This document shows, in pieces, positions 37,441-49,387 of a stretch of 64,000 nucleotides of DNA. This stretch comes from Gottfriedia acidiceleris (GTDB lineage: Bacteria; Bacillota; Bacilli; Bacillales; Bacillaceae_G): assembly GCF_023115465.1 (NCBI RefSeq), contig NZ_CP096034.1, positions 1,240,001 to 1,304,000 on the forward strand. The letters run 5' to 3'. Position numbers and translations under genes: made by a program. The number at the start of each line of letters is the position of its first letter. Position 1 is the first letter of the stretch. Under the pieces are notes generated by a model. The model was not told where the DNA came from. It saw only the letters and a program-made list of their open reading frames with translations, and ran no database searches.

Positions 37441-38622
37441 TGCAGCAGCATTTTCAAAATCTATAGCCTTTCTTTGTTTACGGTCATGCAATAAATAGTA
37501 AATGACAGTCGTTGACAATACAGCAATTGCAGTTATTACGTACATAATATGGAAAGATGTTTTTGCTGATACAATTCCAAGTACGTAAGAGCCAATTCCC
37601 ATGCCGACATCAAATAACATAAAAAATGTCGCTGTCGCCATTCCCTTTTTAGCAGGGGCAGCAGTGTTAATCGCTAATGTTTGAAAACTAGGTACGATTG
37701 AACCATAGCCTAGTCCGATTAATGCAGCGGAAAACAAAAAGATTGGTGGTACAGTTGAAAAACTCAAGACAACTAGACCAATCGTAAATAAGATGATCCC
37801 AGGATAAACAATTATGTTTGCTCCTTTACGATCAAATAGTTTACCAGTGAAAGGTCTGGATCCTAAAATGAAAACTGCATAAACAATAAAAAAGAAACTA
37901 GCAACATCTACAAAACCTAAATTCTTTGCGTATAATGTGATAAATGAAATGATACCACTGTAACCAAAAGAGATAATTGCTGAAGTAATTGAGATTGGTA
38001 ATGCTGAACGCTCAATTAATTGTGATGGTTTAATTCGAGTTTTCGCTTTTAATGTTTGTTTAGGAATCGCAATGAATAGACCGAAAATAAGTGAAATAAT
38101 TGCGAAGAATCCACAAACAAAAAACAAAATATGGAAGGTGAAATGATTCATTAAATTTATACCAAGATAAGGACCAAAAACCATTGCAAGGATCATGGAT
38201 GAGCTATAATAACTCATACCTTCGCCTCTACGTGATACAGGAACTATTTCAGCTACTATTGTACCTGTCGCGGTTGTTCCTAGACCAAAAGCAATCCCTT
38301 GTGCAAAACGCAATAATAGTAATAATGCAAAATTATTTATAAAAGGATATAAAAATGTTGTTAATGTAAAGAAAACTAATGAAATGATTAGGATTTTTCT
38401 GCGACCAATCGTATCAAGCCAGATACCTGCAAATGGACGAATTGCAACTGAGGCGATAAGAAAGGATGTTACTACAAGACCAACTTTACTATCTTCTTGG
38501 CCTAAATTATCAATCACAAAAATCGGCAATGTCGCCATCAACGTATAAAATACTAAAAATACAAAAAATCCACTTAAGCTTACACTTAGAAAATCCTTTG
38601 TCCATAAACGCTCGTTTTTCAA
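37438..38622 (-). CDS. MFS transporter (drug-efflux-like)
   Basis: A 394-residue, 12-helix major-facilitator protein. The first cytoplasmic loop carries the signature DTIGRRKILI; the drug-exporter-like segment LRFAQGIAFGLGTTATGTIVAEIVP is in helix 4. The start is TTG at 38622 with GGGGG upstream. It lies two bases after the MarR-type regulator gene, so substrate-responsive derepression of the pair is likely. The substrate is unknown. Confidence 0.9.
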   Translation of the reverse strand: MKNERLWTKDFLSVSLSGFFVFLVFYTLMATLPIFVIDNLGQEDSKVGLVVTSFLIASVAIRPFAGIWLDTIGRRKILIISLVFFTLTTFLYPFINNFALLLLLRFAQGIAFGLGTTATGTIVAEIVPVSRRGEGMSYYSSSMILAMVFGPYLGINLMNHFTFHILFFVCGFFAIISLIFGLFIAIPKQTLKAKTRIKPSQLIERSALPISITSAIISFGYSGIISFITLYAKNLGFVDVASFFFIVYAVFILGSRPFTGKLFDRKGANIIVYPGIILFTIGLVVLSFSTVPPIFLFSAALIGLGYGSIVPSFQTLAINTAAPAKKGMATATFFMLFDVGMGIGSYVLGIVSAKTSFHIMYVITAIAVLSTTVIYYLLHDRKQRKAIDFENAAA

Positions 38623-38624
38623 AC

Positions 38625-39068
38625 TTATTCCCCCTGTTTAGTAACCTCCGACGCTTTCATATTGTTCATCATTTTTTGAAAAACTTGAAGTGCAATATCA
38701 AGCTCTTCATCGGGTATATCTTTCATAACATCATTCTCAAATGAGATGATTTGCTCTTTCCAACTATCAAATTGATTTATAGCTTTATCAGTTAGATGAA
38801 TCATTTTTTCTCTTTTGTCTATTCCTTCTTTACGAACAATTAAGTCTAAAACTTCCATTCTACGTAGTGTTCGTGTCAGTGTAGGTGGTTCAATATTTAG
38901 ATTAGAACAAATTGTTCGTTGAGTACAAGGTCCATGTAAATGGATATAGTGAATAACGGACCATTGTGCCAAATACAGCCCAGTAGGAACGAGATGCTCA
39001 TTAAATGATTTCGAAAACTGACGTGTAGTTTGATTTAATAAAAAAAAGAAAGGCTGCTTTTTGCGCAT
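38625..39068 (-). CDS. MarR-family transcriptional regulator
   Basis: A 147-residue winged-helix regulator. The recognition part is TQRTICSNLNIEPPTLTRTLRRMEVLDLIVRKEGIDKREKMIHLT, with the conserved D-x-R of the wing (GIDKREK). It is first gene of the MarR-MFS operon and probably represses it by binding the palindrome at 39093-39104 just upstream. Confidence 0.93.
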   Translation of the reverse strand: MRKKQPFFFLLNQTTRQFSKSFNEHLVPTGLYLAQWSVIHYIHLHGPCTQRTICSNLNIEPPTLTRTLRRMEVLDLIVRKEGIDKREKMIHLTDKAINQFDSWKEQIISFENDVMKDIPDEELDIALQVFQKMMNNMKASEVTKQGE

Positions 39069-39092
39069 AAAAAAGTCTCCTTGGAAAATTAG

Positions 39093-39130
39093 TTAGCTAG
39101 CTAATTAAAATAGTTGTCTAGCTAATTATA
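39093..39130. promoter_or_regulatory. Probable MarR operator
   Basis: TTAGCTAGCTAA (39093-39104) is a perfect 12-bp palindrome. A second half-site-rich stretch, TAGCTAATTATA, lies at 39119-39130. Both are 25-60 bases upstream of the regulator's ATG. Confidence 0.65.
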
Positions 39131-39241
39131 TTTGAACAAATTGTGAATGTCCAGTGAATGAACTTAATTAGTATAAATTGAGCATAAGAGCAAATATTAA
39201 ATGTAGGAAAATTTTACAAAACAGTTAGGACGGTATATGAG

Positions 39242-40120
39242 ATGGCAGAAGCAATACAGTCAACAAATGGAAAATCTCATAAAATGAAGATTTTACAAAG
39301 AACAATCGCTATGTTAGTCGGTGCATTACTTGTAGCGACTGGTCTTGAAATATTTTTAGTACCAAATGATGTAATCGATGGTGGAATAACAGGTATTTCA
39401 ATTATGTTTTCCCATCTTACAGGGCTTCCACTTGGCGTATTTCTTTTTGTATTAAACCTTCCATTTTTTTATTTAGGCTATAAGCAAATAGGGAAAACGT
39501 TCGCAATTTCGACGATACTTGGCATCACTGTTCTTTCCTATTTAACAAGTATGTTTCATCATATCCCTGCATTTACGGAAGATATATTACTTGCAACGAT
39601 TTTTGGAGGTATGGTTCTAGGTGTTGGAGTAGGATTAGCAATTCGATTTGGTGGAGCACTAGACGGGATTGAGATTTTAGCGATCATTATTAATAGTAAG
39701 ATTCCATTTTCCGTTGGTGAAATCATTATGGTTTTCAACTTATTTATTTTAGGAGCTGCTGGATTCATTTTTTCTTGGGATCGAGCAATGTACTCAATTA
39801 TTGCATATTTAGTCGCATTTAAAACAATTGATATCGTAGTGGAAGGATTAGAACAATCAAAATCAGCATGGATTATTAGTGACAAAAGTGAAGATATTGG
39901 AGAATCAATTCTTTTTAGAATGGGCCGTGGTGTTACATATATAAATGGTACAGGAGCATACTCAGGTGAAACTACAAAGGTTATCTATTGTGTTATCACT
40001 CGATTAGAAGAAGCAGAATTAAAAACAATTGTCGATGACATTGACCCATCTGCCTTTCTAGCAATTTCAGATATTGCAGAAGTACGTGGTGGAAGATTTA
40101 AAAAGAAAAATGTACATTAG
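39242..40120 (+). CDS. YitT-family membrane protein (DUF2179)
   Basis: A 292-residue protein with five or six N-terminal helices (PNDVIDGGITGISIMFSHLTG and FGGALDGIEILAIIIN are family motifs) and a C-terminal cytoplasmic DUF2179 domain (YSGETTKVIYCVITRLE, DPSAFLAISDIAEVRGGRFKK). B. subtilis has several paralogues of unknown biochemical function. The ribosome-binding site is weak (AGGACGG). It is divergent from the MarR gene, and the shared ~170-base spacer could place it under the same operator. Confidence 0.9.
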   Translation: MAEAIQSTNGKSHKMKILQRTIAMLVGALLVATGLEIFLVPNDVIDGGITGISIMFSHLTGLPLGVFLFVLNLPFFYLGYKQIGKTFAISTILGITVLSYLTSMFHHIPAFTEDILLATIFGGMVLGVGVGLAIRFGGALDGIEILAIIINSKIPFSVGEIIMVFNLFILGAAGFIFSWDRAMYSIIAYLVAFKTIDIVVEGLEQSKSAWIISDKSEDIGESILFRMGRGVTYINGTGAYSGETTKVIYCVITRLEEAELKTIVDDIDPSAFLAISDIAEVRGGRFKKKNVH

Positions 40121-40294
40121 GATTTAAGTCAACAAAAGCATTGTAATATGGAGGGAGGTTCAGGAATGTTGGACCTTCTTTCTTTTATTCTCTAGCTATT
40201 TGCTGTATTATTTATTTGATAACTGAAAATTTAGAAAACTATTTTTTGTAGATGATTTGATAGATTAGAAGACTTAAAAGGAGGGAGAAGTTAG

Positions 40295-41953
40295 ATGGAG
40301 AAGTTCGATGTGATTGTTGTTGGAGCAGGATTAGCTGGTTTAGTCGCAACTGCTGAAATAGCTGATGCTGGGAAAAGTGTATTGTTATTAGACCAGGAAC
40401 CGAAAGCATCAATAGGTGGTCAGGCTTGGTGGTCATTTGGTGGGTTATTTTTAGTAGATTCTCCTGAGCAACGAAGGTTAGGTATTAAAGATTCGAGGGA
40501 ATTAGCATGGCAGGATTGGCTTGGAACAGCAGGATTTGATCGAGAAGATGATGAGGATTATTGGGGAAAGAAATGGGCAGAAGCATATGTCGAGTTTGCA
40601 TCAGGTGAGAAGAGGCAATGGCTTTATGACATGGGGGTGAGATTTTTTCCAATCGTCGGTTGGGCTGAACGTGGAGGATATCTTGCAGAAGGGCATGGAA
40701 ATTCAGTGCCCCGATTTCACGTAGTATGGGGTACAGGTCCTGGTATTGTTGCTCCTTTTGAACGAAGAGTTCGAGAGCATATGAAAAAAGGTTTAGTAGA
40801 ATTCAGATCCCGACATCGGGTTGATCAACTACTTACACGAGATGGAGCGGTAGTAGGTGTAAGTGGTTCTTTATTAGAACCAAGTAAGTCAGAAAGAGGA
40901 GAAGATAGCTCTCGCGAAATAATTGGTGACTTTCAATATGGTGCAAAGGCAGTTTTAGTATCAAGTGGCGGTATTGGAGCGAACTTTGATTTAATACGCC
41001 AAAATTGGCCAAGTCGATTAGGTACCCCGCCGAAAAGGATGATATCTGGTGTACCGGCACATGTTGATGGTCGAATGCTTGCCATTACTGAAAATGCTGG
41101 TGGTCGAATTGTTAATCGTGATCGAATGTGGCACTATACTGAAGGCATAAAAAATTGGAATCCGGTATGGAGCAATCATGGAATCCGTATTCTTCCAGGA
41201 CCATCATCAATTTGGTTAGATGCACGTGGACAACGTTTTCCTGCACCTAATTTTCCTGGTTTTGATACTTTAGGTACATTACAAGCCATTCAACAAACTG
41301 GTTATGATTACTCCTGGTTTATTTTAACGAAAAAAATTATTCAAAAAGAATTTGCACTTTCAGGTTCGGAACAAAATCCTGATTTAACTGGAAAAAGCAT
41401 AAAACAGGTGATGAAAAGAGCAACTTCAGGGATACCGGCACCGGTAAAAGCTTTTATGGAAAAAGGAGAGGATTTTGTCGTTGCAGAAACATTAGAAGAG
41501 CTTGTTGAAGGCATGAATAAGATAACCGGAGAAACTTTACTAAACTATGATGAAATCCAACGTCAACTGATCGCACGTGATCGTGAAATGGATAATAAAT
41601 TTACAAAAGACTTACAAATCACAGCCTTAAGGGGCGCTCGAAATTATATTGGTGATAAATTAATTCGGGTTGCATCTCCTCATAAAATTTTAGACCCAAA
41701 AAACGGTCCGTTAATTGCTGTTCGTTTAAACATTGTAAGTCGTAAAACACTTGGTGGACTTCAAACAAATTTAGATGGAAATGTATTAAATTCTTTGGGC
41801 GATGCAATTCCTGGACTATATGCAGCAGGTGAAGTTTCTGGATTCGGCGGCGGTGGTGTACATGGTTATCGCGCGATGGAGGGAACATTTTTAGGCGGTT
41901 GTTTATTTTCAGGTAGACAAGCAGGAAGAGCGATTAGTAGAGATTTAGAATAA
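40295..41953 (+). CDS. FAD-binding dehydrogenase (KstD/fumarate-reductase-like flavoprotein)
   Basis: A 552-residue flavoprotein. N-terminal FAD site VIVVGAGLAGLVATAEIADAG, then GGQAWWSFGGLF. The C-terminal FAD motif LYAAGEVSGFGGGGVHGYRA with GTFLGGCLFSGRQAGRA is characteristic of the FAD_binding_2 group that includes 3-ketosteroid dehydrogenases. Members are often annotated simply as FAD-binding dehydrogenase. AGGAGGGAG precedes the ATG. The substrate is unknown; no electron-acceptor partner is adjacent. Confidence 0.88.
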   Translation: MEKFDVIVVGAGLAGLVATAEIADAGKSVLLLDQEPKASIGGQAWWSFGGLFLVDSPEQRRLGIKDSRELAWQDWLGTAGFDREDDEDYWGKKWAEAYVEFASGEKRQWLYDMGVRFFPIVGWAERGGYLAEGHGNSVPRFHVVWGTGPGIVAPFERRVREHMKKGLVEFRSRHRVDQLLTRDGAVVGVSGSLLEPSKSERGEDSSREIIGDFQYGAKAVLVSSGGIGANFDLIRQNWPSRLGTPPKRMISGVPAHVDGRMLAITENAGGRIVNRDRMWHYTEGIKNWNPVWSNHGIRILPGPSSIWLDARGQRFPAPNFPGFDTLGTLQAIQQTGYDYSWFILTKKIIQKEFALSGSEQNPDLTGKSIKQVMKRATSGIPAPVKAFMEKGEDFVVAETLEELVEGMNKITGETLLNYDEIQRQLIARDREMDNKFTKDLQITALRGARNYIGDKLIRVASPHKILDPKNGPLIAVRLNIVSRKTLGGLQTNLDGNVLNSLGDAIPGLYAAGEVSGFGGGGVHGYRAMEGTFLGGCLFSGRQAGRAISRDLE

Positions 41954-42105
41954 AATCATCATAAGCTGGCAGTATTAGAAGAAATTTCTTTCATGACAAA
42001 CTCGATAGAGCGGATTGATTTCAAAATTAATCGTTATACAAATCAAACGGATTTATAAAAGTATAAATAGATCAAATGAAAAATAAATAGAAATGAGGAA
42101 TTAAA

Positions 42106-42867
42106 ATGAAACTTACAGGAAATACAATCCTTATTACAGGTGGAAGTACAGGGATCGGATTAGCTTTTGCAGAACGCTTTATTAAATCTGGAAATAAAGT
42201 CATAGTTACTGGACGACGTGAAAATGTACTTGAAAATGCGAAAGAAAAATTCCCAAATCTTATTACACATGTGAGTGATTTGAGCTATGAATCAGAACGT
42301 GTATCATTGTTTGAGTGGGTAACAAAGAACTATCCAGAAGTAAATGTACTAGTAAACAATGCAGGGATACAACAACGTTTTAATATCTTAAAATCAGATG
42401 CGAAGAACGATTGGAAAAATTTTAATAAAGAAATCATAACTAATATTGAAGCACCAATCCATTTGTCAATGCTGTTTGCACCATATTTTGCTGCAAAAGA
42501 AGCGGCAACAATCATTAATGTTTCATCGGGATTAGCTTTTACTCCGTTGGTCATTGCGCCAATCTACTCAGCAACAAAAGCTGCAATCCATTCTTTTACA
42601 ATAAGTTTACGTCACCAGCTTTCCGAATCATCTGTGGAAGTAATTGAAGTTGCTCCTCCTGCAGTTAATACTGATTTAGGTGGAGCAGGATTGCATATCC
42701 AAGGAGAACCTTTAGATGAATTCGCAGATGGGATTTTCATGGGATTAAGAGAAGGGAAACAAGAAATCGGATATGGAACTTCAGTTGAACGACTTCGTAT
42801 GTCGCGAGATGAAGTCGATGAACATGTTACAAAAATGTATAATATGTTGAAAAATACAATTCAATAA
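42106..42867 (+). CDS. Short-chain dehydrogenase/reductase (DltE-like)
   Basis: A 253-residue classical SDR. The dinucleotide site is TGGSTGIG (residues 11-18), then NNAG, catalytic Ser in INVSSG and YSATK for the Tyr-x-x-x-Lys pair. The sequence INVSSGLAFTPLVIAPIYSA resembles DltE-type oxidoreductases. It is probably NADP(H)-dependent; the substrate is unknown. TGAGGA precedes the ATG and a strong terminator follows. Confidence 0.9.
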   Translation: MKLTGNTILITGGSTGIGLAFAERFIKSGNKVIVTGRRENVLENAKEKFPNLITHVSDLSYESERVSLFEWVTKNYPEVNVLVNNAGIQQRFNILKSDAKNDWKNFNKEIITNIEAPIHLSMLFAPYFAAKEAATIINVSSGLAFTPLVIAPIYSATKAAIHSFTISLRHQLSESSVEVIEVAPPAVNTDLGGAGLHIQGEPLDEFADGIFMGLREGKQEIGYGTSVERLRMSRDEVDEHVTKMYNMLKNTIQ

Positions 42868-42881
42868 CCATCTATTTTAAA

Positions 42882-42920
42882 AAAAGGACAAGTTCGTTAA
42901 TTCGAATTTGTCCTTTTGTT
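42882..42920 (+). terminator. Terminator after the SDR gene
   Basis: A 15-bp stem (AAAAGGACAAGTTCG at 42882-42896, CGAATTTGTCCTTTT at 42903-42917) with one G-T pair and a 6-base loop. Confidence 0.85.
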
Positions 42921-43043
42921 GCTTTTGTCTTGTTCATACATTATTCCATATTCCAAACAACCGTATAGCCTGTTCTATGATAGGGTACGAATAAAAAGGG
43001 TACTAAAAAAAGCTATAGATATTGGAAAAGGAGTGGGTGTGTA

Positions 43044-44762
43044 ATGGATAAAATGAAGAATACAGTCAGTCCCGACACACATGCTGATATGGCACAAAAA
43101 ACAGTTGGGCAGTTTTTGTTTGATTGCTTGAAGCAAGAAGGCATTACAGAAATTTTCGGCGTCGCAGGGGACTATAATTTTTCACTACTTGATACGTTAG
43201 AGCGATATAACGGAATCCAGTTTATAGAAGGACGGAACGAACTAAACGCAGGTTACGCTTCAGATGGCTATGCAAGAATCAAGGGGATATCTGCTCTTAT
43301 TACAACGTTTGGTGTTGGGGAATTGAATGCGTGTAATGCGATAGCTGGAGCCTATAGTGAACACGTTCCGATCATCCACATTGTTGGTTCGCCAAAAGAA
43401 AAAGATCAAAAAGAGCACAAGCTGATGCACCACACTCTAATGGATGGGGATTTTAATGTATTTCGCAATATGTATAAACAGATAACGGCCTATAGTGCGA
43501 TACTCACACCTGAAAACGCCATGATTGAAATTCCTGCTGCTATTCGCATTGCAAAAGAAAAGAAACAACCTGTTTACCTCGTTGTGGCCGATGATTTAGT
43601 GGATCAGCCGATTCTGAACCGGATAGAGCCGACACCACAACTCAAAACGTCAAACTTAAAATCTCTTCAGGCTGCGACTAATCATGTCCGACAACTACTC
43701 GAATGTGCAAAGCGGCCGGTTATTCTAGTGGATGTAAAAACAATGCGTTTTGGCCTTCAGGCTGCAGTTCTACAACTAGCAGACGCGATGAATATACCTG
43801 TTGCGTCCATGATGTTCGGTAAAGGGGCATTTGATGAAACCCATCCAAATTATATTGGAATGTACTTAGGTTCGTTTGGAAGTTCTGAAGTTCAAAGTAC
43901 AGTAGAAAACGCAGACTGTATCATTGCGATTGGCTTGGTACCCGCGGACACCAATACAGCGAATTTTACTGCAAAATTAAATTCAATGGTGACCATTAAT
44001 ATCCAATCGGACCAAGTCAAGATTGCTGAGGCGGTATATCCGAACGTTCTTGATACGGACATGCTTAAAGCAGTACAAAATGTGGGTTATAAAGGTCAAG
44101 GATTGTTTAGAAAAGTGTCATTTCCATATGATCATATTAATGTAAGTACTGAAGAACCACTTAAGGCAGCCGGCTATTATCCGCTTTTCCAACGTATGCT
44201 GAAAAAGGACGACATTATGATCGTTGAGATTGGTACATTCTACAATGGTATGGCAGAGGTTAGACTGCCAAGTAACATTACATATATTGGGCAAGGAGGC
44301 TGGGGATCAATCGGATACGCAACCCCCTCGACATTTGGTGCCTGTATTGCTGCCCCAGAACGTCGGGTGTTGCTGTTTACAGGTGATGGTTCACTACAGC
44401 TAACTGCACAAGAAATCAGCTCCATGCTCTATTACGGCTGTAAACCGATTATTTTTGTCTTAAACAATAACGGTTATACCATCGAAAAATATTTAAATGT
44501 AAAAACTAAAAATCAAACATACAACAATATCCCTAGGTGGTCTTACACTAAGTTAGCTGAGGCCTTTGGAGGAAATGCGTTTACTGCTATTGTTCGTACA
44601 TATGGAGAGCTTGAACAGGCTATAAACCAAGTTGAAATTGAATGTTCCGAAAGACTCTGTATTATTGAAATGATTGTAAAAGACCCATTGGACGCACCAG
44701 AAAATATGAAAAAGATGTACAAGTACTTGGAGAAGCAGGCAATGCAACGCAACCAAAAATAG
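43044..44762 (+). CDS. Thiamine-diphosphate-dependent 2-oxo-acid decarboxylase (pyruvate/indolepyruvate type)
   Basis: A 572-residue enzyme that would decarboxylate a 2-oxo acid to an aldehyde. The N-terminal Pyr domain has GVAGDYNFSLLD and the catalytic Glu region FIEGRNELNAGYASDGYARIKG; the central domain follows. The PP domain has the cofactor motif GDGSLQLTAQEISSMLYYGCKPIIFVLNN, ending NNNGYT. This matches pyruvate, indolepyruvate and branched-chain decarboxylases (IpdC/KdcA-like); specificity cannot be separated by eye. It looks richer in G and C than its neighbours, so transfer is possible. AAAGGAG precedes the ATG. Confidence 0.9.
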   Translation: MDKMKNTVSPDTHADMAQKTVGQFLFDCLKQEGITEIFGVAGDYNFSLLDTLERYNGIQFIEGRNELNAGYASDGYARIKGISALITTFGVGELNACNAIAGAYSEHVPIIHIVGSPKEKDQKEHKLMHHTLMDGDFNVFRNMYKQITAYSAILTPENAMIEIPAAIRIAKEKKQPVYLVVADDLVDQPILNRIEPTPQLKTSNLKSLQAATNHVRQLLECAKRPVILVDVKTMRFGLQAAVLQLADAMNIPVASMMFGKGAFDETHPNYIGMYLGSFGSSEVQSTVENADCIIAIGLVPADTNTANFTAKLNSMVTINIQSDQVKIAEAVYPNVLDTDMLKAVQNVGYKGQGLFRKVSFPYDHINVSTEEPLKAAGYYPLFQRMLKKDDIMIVEIGTFYNGMAEVRLPSNITYIGQGGWGSIGYATPSTFGACIAAPERRVLLFTGDGSLQLTAQEISSMLYYGCKPIIFVLNNNGYTIEKYLNVKTKNQTYNNIPRWSYTKLAEAFGGNAFTAIVRTYGELEQAINQVEIECSERLCIIEMIVKDPLDAPENMKKMYKYLEKQAMQRNQK

Positions 44763-44773
44763 TCAGTATAAAC

Positions 44774-44815
44774 AAAAAAGTTGGAATCAATAAAAAGATG
44801 ATCCCAACTTTTTTT
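44774..44815 (+). terminator. Terminator after the decarboxylase gene
   Basis: AAAAAAGTTGGAATCA (44774-44789) pairs with TGATCCCAACTTTTTT (44799-44814) with one mismatch and continues into T. The remaining bases to 45028 show no gene or clear signal. Confidence 0.8.
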
Positions 44816-45028
44816 GATGCTCATTGTTCTATTTATCTTATAGCTATACATTCAACAAAATGAGTGATGAAAACTTTGATCTACTTCCTTATAGCTGGTA
44901 TAAATTTAATTTGATTTTTCTCTTGATTTGAAATCCATGAACTACTCAACATCTTGAATGCTACGAAAGTTTCTCAATAAAAAGGTGATGAGATTTAATC
45001 GATTGGCTACTTCCGTTCATAAAAAAAG

Positions 45029-45058
45029 AGTCTCATAAGTTCGTTCACTTATGAGACT
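45029..45058. terminator. Bidirectional terminator of the M4 protease gene
   Basis: A 12-bp perfect stem AGTCTCATAAGT / ACTTATGAGACT with a 6-base loop. On the minus strand it is followed by seven T (plus-strand A at 45021-45027), fitting termination of the protease transcript. Confidence 0.8.
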
Positions 45059-45082
45059 TCTTTTACTTTATCAATTTAAAAT

Positions 45083-47176
<2,094 letters not shown>

Positions 47177-48307
47177 CTACATCGATATTCCTTTATCAAC
47201 AATGATAATCTTTGCTTTCACATGAATCTTTGAGTCTTTTAATGCCTCTGGCCATTTTGGTTTAACTTTTTTCCACTGTTTATGTTCGTAAGAACTTGCT
47301 AAGATTCCTAAGCCAATCGGATCAACTTCATCACCCTGTAAATTCTGGACAAATTTGTTTAAATCCTTTTCCAATGAAAGTCTAATTTCATTACTTAACT
47401 TATTAACCACTTTGTCACTTAACGGAAAAGGTGATTGTGTAATCATGATGGGGATTGTTAATGCTATTTTAAAATCAAAGTGATTATGTTCGAATTTGCA
47501 GTCTACTTTTCTTTTAATATCCTTTACATTAAAGCTTGCTTGTCTTAAGTTAATTAACTGGTTGTTTTCCTTTCCTTTCTTTTCACCTGCTATAGTAATC
47601 AACGGGATCAACTGACCAGTTTTTTTTCCTTGAAGCATGCGTAATAGTTGCGTTTCTTGTATGGAAAGAGTTCTTTTTACTAAAAAATGTCGATCTAGAA
47701 GTGCTACACCGCTAACTTCAAGTTCCCCGTCTTTAATTGACATTCTTGGTAAATAGGGTGTTATTCCTTTTTCGAACTCCATCAAATGAAACATTCGAAT
47801 CGATGTTCGAATTGTAACATTTCGAAAATCAGCAGTTTCGATTAACTGTGGGATAAAAATTGATAATCTTGGTTTATCTTTTTGTTTTATACCTTCAAGT
47901 TCCGAAACAGATCCATCGAAATAGACAAGGTCGGCATTTTGTCTAAATTTTGCATCACGATAGAATAAATCTAATAAAGATGTCCAAGTTTTGTTTTTAA
48001 TCAATTTTTTGCTAACCAAAAGAGCTTGTAGCTTTCCAGCTGTAGATACACCAGTTACCCTTGTATCAATTAAATTACGAGCTTCCCTTATGGATGTAGC
48101 ATCTACCACAATCTGTTCATTTTTTTCTTCAGCTTCTTCACTAAAAACGGGACTAGACATGAAAACTTTGAGTTGTTCGTTTTGTTCATCGGTGTCGATT
48201 CCTAATATTAGTCCCATTGTAATATCTTCAATATTTACAGTTTTTTTGCATCCTGTTAAAAGCACAAACAATAACAAGCTGACCACTGCGATTTTTATAC
48301 GTTTCAT
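47177..48307 (-). CDS. Spore germinant receptor C subunit (GerC family lipoprotein), operon 2
   Basis: A 376-residue lipoprotein, signal peptide ending in lipobox LTGC. It parallels the C subunit at 36272-37393 throughout: VNIEDITMGLILGIDT, FYRDAKFRQNADLVYFDG, LSIFIPQLIETADFRNV and EVDPIGLGILASSYEH. The ATG overlaps the B-subunit stop (ATGA). Last gene of a minus-strand A-B-C operon. Confidence 0.93.
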   Translation of the reverse strand: MKRIKIAVVSLLLFVLLTGCKKTVNIEDITMGLILGIDTDEQNEQLKVFMSSPVFSEEAEEKNEQIVVDATSIREARNLIDTRVTGVSTAGKLQALLVSKKLIKNKTWTSLLDLFYRDAKFRQNADLVYFDGSVSELEGIKQKDKPRLSIFIPQLIETADFRNVTIRTSIRMFHLMEFEKGITPYLPRMSIKDGELEVSGVALLDRHFLVKRTLSIQETQLLRMLQGKKTGQLIPLITIAGEKKGKENNQLINLRQASFNVKDIKRKVDCKFEHNHFDFKIALTIPIMITQSPFPLSDKVVNKLSNEIRLSLEKDLNKFVQNLQGDEVDPIGLGILASSYEHKQWKKVKPKWPEALKDSKIHVKAKIIIVDKGISM

Positions 48308-49386
48308 CCAATCACCTTATTCCCTAATGAACGAATCCAAATGAAAACTAGAATGATTAACATTCCGATCGAACCATACGAAGATAATAGCTGCATGTAA
48401 AGATTATTTTGTTTATATGTTGGAATGAAGAAACTTGTAAGAAATAAAAAAACACAAGATAGGCCGATAAATAAATAATCAATCCGTTTCTGTTGAAACA
48501 TTTCCGCCAAATTAGTAACACCAATCCACATATACATAATCCAAGTTTTAGATATTACCATTAAAAAAAGTGAAAATAGAATAAAGTCTAATCTTTCAAC
48601 GTATTGAAATTCAATCACACTTAAAATATCTAAAACTGGCTCAAAAATCCTGCCAATCTCATCAGGGCTGTATACAACAAAACAAATGATCGTAACGTAT
48701 AAATAGAGAAAAGTTATCATCCCATTTGCAATCATTACACCTTTAAATGCTTTTTCTTTTTCTTCTAAATAAGGATAGAGTATGAAAATAATTTCAATTC
48801 CTAAAAAGGCTGTAACTGTAGAAGGGACAGCTTTAAAAATCGGACCCCATCCATCTTTAATTATGGGAAATATGAAATGTATATTGCTTTGCTTTAAAGT
48901 GAAGAGTAGCATAATTAAAAAAAAGATAACGATTGGAAAAATAATCTCCACATATTTTCCAATAATTTGAATACCACCAGTCACGAATTGATAAGTTGGA
49001 ACTAAAAACAATACGATCAGAATAAATAACGAAGAATCTTGTAAAATATATGATTGAATAAATAGCAGGGATCGTAAAAAGACGACAAATCCGATTCCAA
49101 AAAAGAAAAGTGTAAAGAAAATCGAAAATATCGTACCAATCACTTTCCCAAAGCAATGAATTAAGTAAGTATAAAATGAGCAGTTTGGATCTTTTTCTCG
49201 TAGTTTTACAATCACAATACTAATAATTAAAGAGAGTAAACCACCTATTAATAAAGAAATCCATCCGCTTGTTCCAGCCTTTTCTTCTAATATCCGAGGT
49301 AAAGAAATCATCCCAATTCCAACTTGTACACCAAATATTAATAAAACAAATTGAACAAATGTAATTCTAGGTACAATCTGACTCAT
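48304..49386 (-). CDS. Spore germinant receptor B subunit (GerB family), operon 2
   Basis: A 360-residue polytopic subunit. It begins MSQIVPRITFVQFVLLIFGV and contains EIIFILYPYLEEKEKAFKGV and VIEFQYVERLDFILFSLF, nearly identical there to the operon-1 protein. The ATG at 49386 is two bases beyond the A-subunit stop and has AGAGG upstream; a longer frame from 49443 would overlap the A subunit gene and add 19 unrelated residues. Confidence 0.93.
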   Translation of the reverse strand: MSQIVPRITFVQFVLLIFGVQVGIGMISLPRILEEKAGTSGWISLLIGGLLSLIISIVIVKLREKDPNCSFYTYLIHCFGKVIGTIFSIFFTLFFFGIGFVVFLRSLLFIQSYILQDSSLFILIVLFLVPTYQFVTGGIQIIGKYVEIIFPIVIFFLIMLLFTLKQSNIHFIFPIIKDGWGPIFKAVPSTVTAFLGIEIIFILYPYLEEKEKAFKGVMIANGMITFLYLYVTIICFVVYSPDEIGRIFEPVLDILSVIEFQYVERLDFILFSLFLMVISKTWIMYMWIGVTNLAEMFQQKRIDYLFIGLSCVFLFLTSFFIPTYKQNNLYMQLLSSYGSIGMLIILVFIWIRSLGNKVIG

Positions 49387-49387
49387 A

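Noticed and set aside
44543-44851. 102-codon minus-strand frame over the end of the decarboxylase gene
   Set aside because: It is antisense to the cofactor-binding end of a secure gene and runs through its terminator.
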